The position numbers were made by a program, and so were the translations under genes. 48,063 nucleotides of DNA from JBHGXV01 sp041920505 (GTDB taxonomy: Bacteria > Bacillota > Bacilli > Brevibacillales > Brevibacillaceae): NCBI GenBank assembly GCA_041920505.1, contig JBHGXV010000017.1, positions 1 to 48,063 on the forward strand. The letters run 5' to 3'. The notes under the pieces are model-generated. The model ran no database searches. It was not told the origin of the DNA and was given only the letters and a program-made list of their open reading frames with translations. This document shows, piece after piece, positions 17,557 to 25,284 of this stretch (position 1 is its first letter; the number at the start of each line of letters is the position of its first letter).

Positions 17557-17587
17557 GCGGAAGCGCTACTCCTCTCTGGCAATATGG

Positions 17588-17621
17588 AAAAAAGAGGGTC
17601 ACAAAACTGTGCCCCCCTTTT
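17588..17621 (-). terminator. Terminator of the rpsF-ssb-rpsR operon
   Basis: A GC-rich hairpin (AAAAGGGGGGCAC with GTGACCCTCTTTT; one mismatch, one wobble) is followed on the minus strand by a run of six T. It lies about 20 bases after the rpsR stop. Confidence 0.8.
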
Positions 17622-17640
17622 CATCTCTATCAACTCACGA

Positions 17641-17871
17641 TTATTCAGCCGTGTATGGTAACAAAGCGACTTGACGAGCGCGTTTGATCGCGGTAGTCAG
17701 CATGCGTTGATACTTCGCGGAAGTACCCGTTACGCGACGCGGCAGGATTTTGCCGCGCTCACTGATGAACTTTTTCAAGAGATCAGTGTCTTTGTAGTCG
17801 ATCTTGGTGATCTTGTTCACCGTAAAGTAGCAAACTTTACGACGCTTGTTCGGACGTCCTTTGCGTGCCAT
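17641..17871 (-). CDS. rpsR: Ribosomal protein bS18
   Basis: S18 pairs with S6 on the platform of the 30S subunit. The 76-residue sequence is typical: basic N-terminus, the core KIDYKDTDLLKKFISERGKI, then LPRRVTGTSAKYQRMLTTAI and a basic end. It keeps the single N-terminal Cys (KVCYF). It is the last gene of the rpsF-ssb-rpsR operon, with AAGGAGGGA before the ATG and a terminator after the stop. Confidence 0.98.
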   Translation of the reverse strand: MARKGRPNKRRKVCYFTVNKITKIDYKDTDLLKKFISERGKILPRRVTGTSAKYQRMLTTAIKRARQVALLPYTAE

Positions 17872-17922
17872 GCCAGTCCCTCCTTTTCAGGCAAAAGTTT
17901 CTTATGCGTGAGTGCAACTTCA

Positions 17923-18384
17923 TCAGAACGGCAAATCGTCATCCGAAATGTTGATCGGTTTGCCCGCGTCGGCGAAGGGGTCGTTAAACGGATCGAAATC
18001 ATTCCCTTTGGCTGCCGGTCTGGAACCGCCGTGACCCGGATCGAAGCTGTTCCCTTCCGCACCGGTGCGGGAACCCAGAAACTGAACGTTCTCCGCAACG
18101 ACTTCTGTCACGTACACTCTCTTGCCTTCTTTGTTATCGTAGGAGCGCGTCTGCAAACGGCCTTCCACCGCCGCCTGTCTGCCTTTCCGCAGATAGTTGG
18201 CGCACAGATCGGCCAGTTGACGCCACGCTACGATGTTGATGAAGTCGGTCTCCCGTTCCCCTGACTGACTTGTGTACGGACGGTTGACCGCGAGTGTAAA
18301 CGTGGTGACAGCGACACCGCTGGGAGTGTAACGCAACTCCGGATCTCTGGTCAGGTTGCCAATCAGAATGACACGATTAATCAT
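17923..18384 (-). CDS. ssb: Single-stranded DNA-binding protein SSB
   Basis: SSB coats single-stranded DNA during replication and repair and recruits partners through its acidic tip. The 153 residues contain one OB fold (MINRVILIGNLTRDPELRYT, GERETDFINIVAWRQLA, GRLQTRSYDNKEGKRVYVTE), a Gly/Asn/Asp-rich linker and the conserved C-terminal tip DDDLPF. GGGGAGGGG lies 7 bases before the ATG. It is in operon with rpsF (26 bases upstream) and rpsR. Confidence 0.97.
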   Translation of the reverse strand: MINRVILIGNLTRDPELRYTPSGVAVTTFTLAVNRPYTSQSGERETDFINIVAWRQLADLCANYLRKGRQAAVEGRLQTRSYDNKEGKRVYVTEVVAENVQFLGSRTGAEGNSFDPGHGGSRPAAKGNDFDPFNDPFADAGKPINISDDDLPF

Positions 18385-18410
18385 TTATATACCCCTCCCC
18401 GCGACGAAAA

Positions 18411-18698
18411 TTACTCGTCTTCTCTCACGAAGAGGAAGCGAATAACGTCGTCGTTGATTTTCATTAGACGCTCCGCTTCCGCAACAGCGTCCGGATTTGC
18501 TTTGAAGTTCATCAGCACATAGAAACCTTCACGGAACTTTTTGATTTCGTACGCAAGACGACGTTTACCCATTTCTTGAAGGTTGGTGATTTCGCCGCCG
18601 TAGTTCGTCACGATTTCGCTGTAACGAGCCACATTCGCTTTCACTTTCTCTTCTTCAAGGTCTGGGCGCAACACGTACATAACTTCGTATTGACGCAT
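18411..18698 (-). CDS. rpsF: Ribosomal protein bS6
   Basis: S6 (95 residues) binds S18 and helix 22-23 of 16S rRNA. Motifs include YEVMYVLRPDLEEEKV, the conserved GKRRLAYEIKKFREGFYVLM and ending VIRFLFVREDE. It is the first gene of rpsF-ssb-rpsR. AAGGAGGTG precedes the ATG, with a sigma-A promoter about 100 bases upstream and a possible S6:S18-binding leader between. Confidence 0.98.
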   Translation of the reverse strand: MRQYEVMYVLRPDLEEEKVKANVARYSEIVTNYGGEITNLQEMGKRRLAYEIKKFREGFYVLMNFKANPDAVAEAERLMKINDDVIRFLFVREDE

Positions 18699-18719
18699 AC
18701 CTTTTCACCTCCTTTTGGA

Positions 18720-18775
18720 CTAACGGCCCTGTGCGGGCAAGGAGCGAGTGCTATTGAACCGCATTGTTAGATGCA
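18720..18775 (-). ncRNA. Possible S6:S18-type ribosomal protein leader of rpsF
   Basis: The transcribed leader carries a small GC hairpin, GCCC-GCACA-GGGC, immediately followed by CCGTTAG. The known S6:S18 leader of Bacilli includes a CCG trinucleotide next to a stem that S18 with S6 binds to repress the operon. Position and CCG fit, but I could not verify the full secondary structure by eye. Confidence 0.4.
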
Positions 18776-18804
18776 CCCAATGGAATACTCGCACACATTG
18801 TTGT

Positions 18805-18833
18805 ATTATAACAAATCGCGATACGCTAGGCAA
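18805..18833 (-). promoter_or_regulatory. Sigma-A promoter of the rpsF operon
   Basis: On the minus strand TTGCCT (18828-18833) and a perfect TATAAT (18805-18810) are 17 bases apart, in the 144-base gap between ychF and rpsF. It serves the rpsF-ssb-rpsR operon. Confidence 0.8.
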
Positions 18834-18842
18834 GGTTGGTTC

Positions 18843-19943
18843 CTACACGTTGAAACGGAAATGCATGACATCGCCGTCCTGGACCACGTAGTCTTTGCCT
18901 TCCAGACGGTATTTGCCCTTCTCACGCGCAGCGTTGACGGAGCCCGCCTCCACCAGATCATCGTAGGCGACCACTTCCGCGCGGATAAAGCCGCGTTCGA
19001 AGTCGGAGTGGATCACACCCGCCGCTTGCGGCGCCTTGGTGCCTTTGCGAATCGTCCACGCCCGCACTTCCTGAACGCCCGCCGTGAAGTAGGTGATCAA
19101 GCCTAGCAGGCTGTAGGCTGCGCGAATCAGGCGATCCAGACCGGATTCCTTCAAACCGAGCTCTTCAAGGAACATCTGCTTGTCTTCGCCTTCCAGTTCG
19201 GCGATCTCCGCCTCCACCTTCGCGCTGATGACGACAACTTCCGCTCCTTCCGACGCGGCATGTTTGCGCACGGCTTGCACATGCGGATTGTTGTCCGCGT
19301 CGTGAATACCGTCTTCGGCCACATTGCAGACGTACAGCATCGGCTTGATCGTCAACAGGTGCAGATCCCGCACCAGCTTGCGCTCTTCCTCGTCCAGTTC
19401 CACGCCGCGCGCCGGACGCCCTTCCTCGAATGCCGCCTTCAATTTTTCCAGCACGTCCAACTCCAGCTTGGCCTCTTTGTCCCCGGCCTTCACCTTGCGG
19501 CCGATGCGCTCAATCCGACGCTCCACCGACTCCATGTCGGCAAAGACAAGTTCCAGATTGATCGTCTCAATGTCGCTCAACGGATCAACCCGTCCGGCCA
19601 CGTGGGTGATGTTGTCGTCCTCGAAGCAACGGACGACATGGGCGATCGCGTCCACTTCCCGAATGTGGGACAAAAACTGGTTGCCCAGGCCTTCCCCCTT
19701 GCTGGCTCCTTTGACCAATCCGGCAATATCGACAAATTCAAAAGCGGTCGGAACCACTTTGTTCGGCTCAACGATTTCGGTCAATTTGGTCAAGCGCGGA
19801 TCCGGCACCTCGACGATCCCCACATTGGGATCGATCGTACAAAACGGGTAGTTGGCCGATTCCGCTCCGGCCTGCGTAATAGCATTGAACAACGTCGATT
19901 TGCCGACGTTGGGCAGGCCGACGATTCCTACACTGGAACCCAT
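18843..19943 (-). CDS. ychF: Redox-regulated ATPase/GTPase YchF (EngD, YyaF)
   Basis: YchF is an Obg-family P-loop protein that hydrolyses ATP better than GTP and associates with ribosomes. The domain order is G domain (G1 GLPNVGKST, G3 DIAGLVKGASKGEGLGN), a coiled-coil insertion (ADMESVERRIERIGRKVK...) and a C-terminal TGS domain ending in VVQDGDVMHFRFNV. The ATG at 19943 gives 366 residues, the usual family length, with GAGGAG 11 bases upstream. A GTG four codons earlier overlaps that site and is rejected. It is probably a single-gene unit. Confidence 0.95.
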   Translation of the reverse strand: MGSSVGIVGLPNVGKSTLFNAITQAGAESANYPFCTIDPNVGIVEVPDPRLTKLTEIVEPNKVVPTAFEFVDIAGLVKGASKGEGLGNQFLSHIREVDAIAHVVRCFEDDNITHVAGRVDPLSDIETINLELVFADMESVERRIERIGRKVKAGDKEAKLELDVLEKLKAAFEEGRPARGVELDEEERKLVRDLHLLTIKPMLYVCNVAEDGIHDADNNPHVQAVRKHAASEGAEVVVISAKVEAEIAELEGEDKQMFLEELGLKESGLDRLIRAAYSLLGLITYFTAGVQEVRAWTIRKGTKAPQAAGVIHSDFERGFIRAEVVAYDDLVEAGSVNAAREKGKYRLEGKDYVVQDGDVMHFRFNV

Positions 19944-20017
19944 ACTGTCATTCACTCCTCGTCACTGTTCGCTATTTTGGATAATACCGATTGTTAGAGG
20001 CGAATGCAAGAAAAATA

Positions 20018-20050
20018 GACGGCTGCTTTGCCAGTCGCAAAGCAGCCGTC
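20018..20050 (-). terminator. Terminator of pepF
   Basis: A perfect 14-bp stem (GACGGCTGCTTTGC / GCAAAGCAGCCGTC, 5-base loop) is followed on the minus strand by TATTTTTCTTG. This is one of the strongest terminators in the window, 26 bases after the pepF stop. Confidence 0.92.
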
Positions 20051-20075
20051 CACAGCGCCATCGAGGCCCGGTTGC

Positions 20076-21989
20076 CTATTTCTCGTCTACCAGTTTCTCC
20101 AGCTCGTTCAGCGTTTCTTCAAACACGTTCATCGCTTGCTGAATCGGCTTCGGCGTCGACATGTCCACTCCTGCCGCTTTCAAGATCTCGATCGGCGGAG
20201 CGGAGTTGCCGGCGGCAAGGAAGTTGTCGCGAATCCGGTCCACCGCCGGTTTGCCTTCCTCAAGAATCTGTTTGGCCAATGCCGTAGAGGCGGCAAAACT
20301 GGTCGCATACTGATAGACGTAAAAATTGTAATAGAAGTGCGGGATACGTGCCCACTCCATCGCAATCTCGTCGTCGGAAATCACCGTTTTGCCGTAGTAT
20401 TTCTTGTTGATCTCCAGGTAGAGATTTTTCAGGGTTTCCGCATTCAGCGACTCGCCTGCCCGCTCTTTCTCGTGAATCAGTTTCTCAAATTCGGCAAACT
20501 GGGTCTGCCGGAACAAGGTGGTGCGGAAATTCTCCAGATACCGGTTGAGCAAATACATTTTCTCCCGCTTGGTCTTGGCATTGGCGTACATGCTCTTGAA
20601 CAGCAAGGTCTCGTTCAGCGTGGACGCCACTTCCGCAGTGAAGATCGGATAGTTGGACAACATATACGGCTGCTTCTTGTTGGTGTAATACGATTGCATG
20701 GCATGTCCCAATTCATGCGCGATGGTGGACACGTCGTCATATGTCCCCTGGTAGTTCAAAAGCACGTACGGATGCGTGTCATACGCCCCCCATTGATAGG
20801 CGCCCGACCGTTTGTCGTCGGTCGTGTACACGTCCACCCAGCCGCTTGTGAAGGCGTCGGAGAGTACATTCAGGTATTCCTGTCCGAGCGGCTTCAAGCC
20901 GTCCAACACCATCTGTTTCGCCTGTTCATACGGGATGTACTTGTTGTCGGCCAACACGATGGGCGTGTAGATGTCGTACATGTGCAGTTCCTTGACGCCC
21001 AGCATCTTCTTCTTTACCTCCATGTAGCGATGCAACAGCGGCAAGTTCTCGTTTACGGTGCTGATCAGTTCGTCGTACACCTTTGCCGGTACGTTGTTGG
21101 CCGCCAGGCTTGCTTCCAGCGCAGAGTTGTACTTGCGGGCCGTGGCGTAAAAATTGTTGGCCTTCACTTCGCTCGCCAGTGTCTGGGCAAACGTGTCCTG
21201 GTAGTTGGCCAGCGTTTGGTAATACGCCTGGAAGGCCGCCTTCCGCACGTCGCGATGTTTGCTTTCCAGATAGGAAACGAGGTTGGCGCGGGTGAGCTGG
21301 ACTTCCTGTCCGTTTTCATCCTTGATTTTCGGGAACTTGACGTCCTTGGACAGCATTTTGAAAATGTTTTCCGGAGCATTCGCCAACGGCGACGACTGTG
21401 CCAGCAACTCTTCCATCTCTTTGGGGAGCGAATGCGGTTTGGTCCTCAGCATGTCCTGCAAAAACATCTTGTACGGCGCCAGTTCCTTCGTCTCCAGGTA
21501 TGCCTTCATCTTGTCGTCGGGAATGGCGACAATCTCGGGCTTGAGCCACGCCGTTTTCTCCGCCACCAGCACGTTCATGTTGTCCGCACGGTCAGACTGC
21601 GCTTGCAGTTTTGGGTTGGACGCGTTGACGTCAAGGGCCAGCTTGGCGTAAACATATGCCTTGTCCTGCAGGCGCATCAACTGACTGTAGTCGTTAAGCG
21701 CTTTCAAAAGCTCCGTTGCCGATCGTCCCAGTTTTCCCTGGTGACTGACAAACGCATTCGCCATGGCCTCCACCTTTTTTACATCGGCTTCCCACGCCGC
21801 CTTGTCCGTATAGATATCCTCCAGTTTCCATTTGTAGGATGATGGAATCTCTGTCCTGGATTTATAAACGGGCGCCTTCACCTCCTCGGCCGCAAATACC
21901 GTCCGAAAACCGCAAGGAATCGCCGGCAGGGTCGACGAAGACACCAGCACGGCTGTGGCGGTAACGGTGATCATCAACGTTTTGTTCAT
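20076..21989 (-). CDS. pepF: Secreted oligoendopeptidase F (M3 family)
   Basis: This zinc metallopeptidase hydrolyses oligopeptides. The 637 residues contain the M3 signature HELGHA (H425, E426, H429) with a downstream Glu ligand in FTAEVASTLNE. Unlike the cytosolic PepF of lactic acid bacteria, it begins with a basic start and hydrophobic segment (KTLMITVTATAVLVSSSTL...) ending near FAAEEVKAP. That looks like a Sec signal peptide with cleavage after AA. The ATG at 21989 is chosen because AAAGGGGGG lies upstream; an open frame extends 16 codons more without a site. The upstream gap holds a DnaA-box cluster. Confidence 0.9.
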   Translation of the reverse strand: MNKTLMITVTATAVLVSSSTLPAIPCGFRTVFAAEEVKAPVYKSRTEIPSSYKWKLEDIYTDKAAWEADVKKVEAMANAFVSHQGKLGRSATELLKALNDYSQLMRLQDKAYVYAKLALDVNASNPKLQAQSDRADNMNVLVAEKTAWLKPEIVAIPDDKMKAYLETKELAPYKMFLQDMLRTKPHSLPKEMEELLAQSSPLANAPENIFKMLSKDVKFPKIKDENGQEVQLTRANLVSYLESKHRDVRKAAFQAYYQTLANYQDTFAQTLASEVKANNFYATARKYNSALEASLAANNVPAKVYDELISTVNENLPLLHRYMEVKKKMLGVKELHMYDIYTPIVLADNKYIPYEQAKQMVLDGLKPLGQEYLNVLSDAFTSGWVDVYTTDDKRSGAYQWGAYDTHPYVLLNYQGTYDDVSTIAHELGHAMQSYYTNKKQPYMLSNYPIFTAEVASTLNETLLFKSMYANAKTKREKMYLLNRYLENFRTTLFRQTQFAEFEKLIHEKERAGESLNAETLKNLYLEINKKYYGKTVISDDEIAMEWARIPHFYYNFYVYQYATSFAASTALAKQILEEGKPAVDRIRDNFLAAGNSAPPIEILKAAGVDMSTPKPIQQAMNVFEETLNELEKLVDEK

Positions 21990-22109
21990 GTGGTACCCCC
22001 CTTTTGTCCTGTATTTACTATTTTGTTTGTTATACATTTATATCCATACCGGAGAAATTCTGCCTATAAGCAAAAATACTTTTAACATTCAATCATAAAC
22101 TGCCTGTCC

Positions 22110-22227
22110 TGTGGATAACTTTGTGGAAAACTGTTCACATCTTGTTGACGAACTCGTCGAATCCCGCTCTGTCCCGGCTTGCTGCACAAAACTTTACGCA
22201 CAGTTTTTGTGGATGACTTGTGGATAT
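22110..22227. promoter_or_regulatory. Cluster of DnaA boxes upstream of pepF
   Basis: Four 9-mers read as DnaA boxes on the minus strand: TTATCCACA (22110-22118, perfect), TTTTCCACA (22122-22130), TCATCCACA (22208-22216) and ATATCCACA (22219-22227), the last three with one mismatch each. All have the same orientation and fall in two pairs about 90 bases apart. They lie in the 302-base gap between pepF and the DUF951 gene, 15 kb from oriC. They may regulate pepF or bind DnaA away from the origin. The rest of the gap holds the terminator at 22248-22281 and an AT-rich pepF leader with no clear promoter. Confidence 0.6.
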
Positions 22228-22247
22228 GTTGTTCTTGCTGAAGCAAG

Positions 22248-22281
22248 AAAAAAAGGATGCAGTCCCGTAAAGACCACATCC
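22248..22281 (-). terminator. Terminator of the DUF3343-mscS-DUF951 operon
   Basis: A 10-bp stem with two wobble pairs (GGATGTGGTC / GACTGCATCC, 7-base loop) is followed on the minus strand by seven T. It lies just after the DUF951 gene. Confidence 0.8.
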
Positions 22282-22291
22282 ATCTTTTTTT

Positions 22292-22504
22292 CTATGCCTC
22301 CGTACGATCCGGCGAGGCGGGAATGATGACCCGCTTCATCTTTCGTTCAAACTCCAGTCTGGGAATCAGTACACTGTGCTGGCACCCTGTACATTTGATG
22401 CGGATATCCGCCCCCATGCGGATCACCTTCCACGCATTTGTGCCGCACGGATGCGCCTTTTTCATCTCGACTACGTCTCCCAGTCCAAACTGCTTCCTCT
22501 CCAT
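22292..22504 (-). CDS. DUF951 protein (YyzM-like)
   Basis: This 70-residue protein matches the DUF951 pattern: GDVVEMKKAHPCGTNAWKV, then RMGADIRIKCTGCQHSVLIP and a basic end (LEFERKMKRVI). The three cysteines and the short all-beta fold suggest a small zinc or nucleic-acid-binding protein, but no function is established. YyzM is found near ychF and parB in B. subtilis, consistent with this place. It follows mscS by 19 bases. Confidence 0.88.
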   Translation of the reverse strand: MERKQFGLGDVVEMKKAHPCGTNAWKVIRMGADIRIKCTGCQHSVLIPRLEFERKMKRVIIPASPDRTEA

Positions 22505-22523
22505 CGCGTGTCACCCCTGTTTG

Positions 22524-23402
22524 TTACGCTTTTTCCTTGCCGAACGGCATCGTTACCATTTTCGGATACGGAATTTCGATCCCTCTCTCGGTAAACTCGG
22601 ATTTGATCATGGCCCGCAGCTTGCGGGCGACCGCGTGATGGGTGTTGGGTTTGCACTCGGCAATGACGCGAATCACCACATCGGTCGGCCCAAACGCTTG
22701 TACACCAAGCACTTGCGGCTCTTTCACGACATCCTCCGTCTCCGCCTGCAGATTCTTGGCCACCTCTGCGATGACTTGTTCCACTTTGTTGATGTCTTCT
22801 TCATAGGAAACAGAAACATCCACGACCGCAACCGAGTTTTGCAGCGAAAAGTTGGTGACTTGCGTGATGCTGCCGTTGGGAATGATGTGCACTTCCCCTG
22901 TCCAGCTTTTAATCTTGGTAATGCGCAGCCCGATCTCCTGGACCGTCCCGTTGAACTGGTTGATGGTCACCACGTCGCCGACAGCAAACTGGTCTTCAAA
23001 AATGATAAAAAACCCGGTAATCACGTCCCGCACCAGGCTTTGGGCGCCGAATCCCACGGCCAGACCCAGAACCCCGGCGCTCACCAACACAGGCTGCAAG
23101 TCAAACCCGAGCTGTTTGAGCACAAGCAAGATGGTCAAAAAGTAGATCGTATACCGGGCCACATTGTTCACCAGAACCCGAAGTGTCTCGACCCGCCGCT
23201 GATCAAACTGAATTTTGGTTCCTTCCCGGCTTTGAAACAACCGGTTGACTGCGGCGTGTACCAGCGTCACCAACACACGCGCGGCCACGACGATAACGAT
23301 GATCTTCAGCAACGCCGCCCCAATGTTCACCCATAGTTGCGGATCGCTCAGCGAACTGTATATGCGCTCAAACAGCGTATTGAACCAGCCTAGTTCCGTC
23401 AT
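22524..23402 (-). CDS. mscS: Small-conductance mechanosensitive channel (MscS family)
   Basis: This is an osmotic safety channel that opens under membrane tension. The 292 residues contain about three transmembrane helices: IGAALLKIIVIVVAARVLV, YTIYFLTILLVLKQLG and the pore helix VLGLAVGFGAQSLVRDVITG. A cytoplasmic beta domain follows (FAVGDVVTINQFNGTVQEIG...VHIIPNGSI) and a mixed C-terminal domain. It overlaps the upstream DUF3343 gene by ATGA, so the two are translationally coupled. It is 19 bases from the DUF951 gene. Confidence 0.93.
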   Translation of the reverse strand: MTELGWFNTLFERIYSSLSDPQLWVNIGAALLKIIVIVVAARVLVTLVHAAVNRLFQSREGTKIQFDQRRVETLRVLVNNVARYTIYFLTILLVLKQLGFDLQPVLVSAGVLGLAVGFGAQSLVRDVITGFFIIFEDQFAVGDVVTINQFNGTVQEIGLRITKIKSWTGEVHIIPNGSITQVTNFSLQNSVAVVDVSVSYEEDINKVEQVIAEVAKNLQAETEDVVKEPQVLGVQAFGPTDVVIRVIAECKPNTHHAVARKLRAMIKSEFTERGIEIPYPKMVTMPFGKEKA

Positions 23403-23680
23403 CCCTGGTCTCTCCTCTCTCCGTTTTCGTCAATCTCCACATATTTGCCCTGAAACATCCGAAAGTAACCGCGAATCACCACTTGTTGCATTTCGATAAT
23501 GATGCGGGCTTCCTGATACTGGACGATCGGAAATTCGATCGAGAGTGCGCATCCGGCGGTAATCTCTTTGGGAGTCGGGCGCGTATCAATGTCAATATCC
23601 GCATACTCCAGCAACATCTCCGCTCTCAAGGCCTGCTGTGTCGAATCGAAAGCGACCAGCACGGTGTCTGCTCCCTTCAC
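23399..23680 (-). CDS. DUF3343 protein (putative sulfur/selenium carrier-like)
   Basis: A 93-residue protein of the DUF3343 family. It opens with a beta strand and helix (TVLVAFDSTQQALRAEMLL) and then the conserved motif RPTPKEITAGCALSIEF, with a single Cys that elsewhere in the family may carry sulfur or selenium. The C-terminal third (IIIEMQQVVIRGYFRMFQGK) is less usual. The GTG at 23680 follows GGGAGGAGGG and begins the conserved part; the much longer open frame upstream is yyaC antisense. It overlaps mscS by 4 bases. Upstream, TACAAT with a poor -35 may be the promoter. Confidence 0.75.
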   Translation of the reverse strand: MKGADTVLVAFDSTQQALRAEMLLEYADIDIDTRPTPKEITAGCALSIEFPIVQYQEARIIIEMQQVVIRGYFRMFQGKYVEIDENGERRDQG

Positions 23681-23757
23681 TGAGATCCCTCCTCCCGTTC
23701 TATTGTACCTGTATGCCTGGTTTGATGCCAGTTTGGCGGCGCTGTCGGCGAAAACAG

Positions 23758-23787
23758 GTATAAGATTCCATCTGTCTTCATATACTA
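23758..23787 (+). promoter_or_regulatory. Possible forespore (sigma-F/G-type) promoter of yyaC
   Basis: GTATA at 23758-23762 and CATATACTA from 23779 are 16 bases apart, 29 bases before the yyaC start. The pattern is loosely like sigma-F/G promoters (GNATA...CATNNTA). It is weak and partly suggested by the sporulation role of yyaC. Confidence 0.3.
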
Positions 23788-23815
23788 GGAATACTTTAAT
23801 CCTTTGGAGGGAATC

Positions 23816-24436
23816 ATGGAACAATTCGACGATCGCCTTGGTTTCTCGCATCCTCCTTTTAAGGTGGAATACCGGAACGATAACGCGATTGAGCAATTGT
23901 CCCACCACCTTGCTCAGCGCTTGCATGAACGGACACTTGATCAAGACGTCGTCATCCTCTGCATCGGCACCGACCGCTCTACCGGCGATGCGCTTGGGCC
24001 GCTGGTCGGCACCAAACTGAAGTCCTACTATCCCCAATATTTGCACGTATATGGGACTCTGGAAGAGCCCGTTCACGCCATTAACCTGGCAGAAAAAATC
24101 GATTACATCCAACGGGCGCACCACAATCCGTTTATCGTCGCGATTGACGCCTGTCTCGGACAGTTCAGCAATGTGGGCTCCATCAACGTCGCGGACGGCC
24201 CGTTAAAGCCCGGGGCCGGCGTAAAAAAAGAACTTCCGTCCGTCGGAACCTTTCATATCACCGGAATCGTCAATGTCGGCGGATTCATGGAGTATTTCGT
24301 CCTGCAAAACACCCGGTTGCATGTGGTCATGCGCATGGCTGACGTGATCGCTGCGGCACTGTTCAAAGCGGCTTCGCTCCTCGCCTCCGGTAAGAGCGCG
24401 AGACGACCGTTCGGTTCCATCGCTTCTGAAGGTTGA
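23816..24436 (+). CDS. yyaC: Spore protease YyaC (DUF1256)
   Basis: YyaC is a sporulation/germination protein related in fold to hydrogenase maturation proteases and to the GPR spore protease. The 206 residues include VVILCIGTDRSTGDALGPLVG and FIVAIDACLGQFSNVGSINV, whose acidic residues would bind the metal, and VGTFHITGIVNVGGFMEYF. The ATG at 23816 directly follows TTTGGAGGG. It is one of only two protein genes left of oriC on the + strand. It is strong evidence that the organism forms endospores. A shared terminator separates it from the convergent DUF554 gene. Confidence 0.9.
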   Translation: MEQFDDRLGFSHPPFKVEYRNDNAIEQLSHHLAQRLHERTLDQDVVILCIGTDRSTGDALGPLVGTKLKSYYPQYLHVYGTLEEPVHAINLAEKIDYIQRAHHNPFIVAIDACLGQFSNVGSINVADGPLKPGAGVKKELPSVGTFHITGIVNVGGFMEYFVLQNTRLHVVMRMADVIAAALFKAASLLASGKSARRPFGSIASEG

Positions 24437-24494
24437 GTGCGGAGCCTCTCCCCTATCCTTGCGTCTTCTCGTTCGCCAATGGTCGATTGCGGTA

Positions 24495-24526
24495 AAAAAC
24501 CAGACCCTTCAACCGGTCTGGTTTTT
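24495..24526. terminator. Bidirectional terminator between yyaC and the DUF554 gene
   Basis: AAAAACCAGACC and GGTCTGGTTTTT form a perfect 12-bp stem with an 8-base loop. It has A-run and T-run on the two sides, so it can end transcription of both convergent genes. Confidence 0.9.
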
Positions 24527-24535
24527 CGTTTCTGC

Positions 24536-25255
24536 TTATTTTCCCAACAGGGCCGTAATCCAACCGACAAGCGGCACCCCAATCGCGGCGATGCCCAACG
24601 CAGGCAGCAAATTGGCCACGTTAATCTTGCGCAGCTCCAGAATGTTGAGCCCGATCGCGACGATCATCAAACCTCCGGTCGCCGTTACTTCGTTCAGGAT
24701 GGCATCCAGCATGCTTTTGCTGACCAGCGCGTAAATCTGTGTGGACAAGAGCGCTATCAATCCCTGGTACAAAAAGACCGGCACAGCGGAAAACGCGACG
24801 CCAATCCCCAAGGTCGAGGAGAAGATGATGGACGAGAAGCCGTCCAGCATCGCTTTGGTATATAAAATGTCGTGGTTGCCGCGCAGGCCGCTGTCCATTG
24901 CCCCCAACACCGCCATCGCCCCAATGCAGTAGACCAGGGTTGCGGTGACGAAACCTGTGGCGATACTGCCTTGCTTGGCTCCTCCCAGCCTTCGCTCCAG
25001 CCACAGCCCGACCTGATTCAACCTGTGCTCAATCCGCATCGCTTCACCGATGACCGCCCCAAGTACAATGCTGAAAATCATCAACAAAAAATTGCTGGTC
25101 TGGAAACTCATTTTGAGTCCGAGCAAAACCACCGCCAAGCCGATCCCCTGCATGACGGTTTGCCGCATGCCCTCCGGTATGCCGGACAACATCCGGCCGA
25201 GCAGCGCGCCAAGTATGATGGCGCCCGCGTTTACAAGTGTCCCCAACAGTATCAA
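24536..25255 (-). CDS. DUF554 membrane protein
   Basis: This 239-residue integral membrane protein has about six to seven helices (for example LGTLVNAGAIILGALLGRML, and ISVLGAVIG-like segments). Glycine-rich helix starts and the MAVLGAMDSGLRGNHDILYTKAMLDG loop are typical of DUF554. The family may be a transporter; no substrate is known. The TTG start at 25255 has GGGGAGAGG upstream. It lies 29 bases behind the PLP-enzyme gene and is probably the last gene of the soj-parB operon. Confidence 0.85.
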   Translation of the reverse strand: MILLGTLVNAGAIILGALLGRMLSGIPEGMRQTVMQGIGLAVVLLGLKMSFQTSNFLLMIFSIVLGAVIGEAMRIEHRLNQVGLWLERRLGGAKQGSIATGFVTATLVYCIGAMAVLGAMDSGLRGNHDILYTKAMLDGFSSIIFSSTLGIGVAFSAVPVFLYQGLIALLSTQIYALVSKSMLDAILNEVTATGGLMIVAIGLNILELRKINVANLLPALGIAAIGVPLVGWITALLGK

Positions 25256-25284
25256 TGTGTCCTCTCCCCTAGTACGAAGGCTTT

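Noticed and set aside
22245..22330. Hairpin TTCTTGC-TGAA-GCAAGAA as terminator of the DUF951 operon
   Set aside because: On the minus strand it is followed by ACAACATA, not a T-tract; the stem at 22255-22281 with seven T is the better terminator.
23681..24124. Longer N-terminus for the DUF3343 gene
   Set aside because: The extension is antisense of yyaC and lacks family similarity; GTG 23680 has a strong ribosome site.
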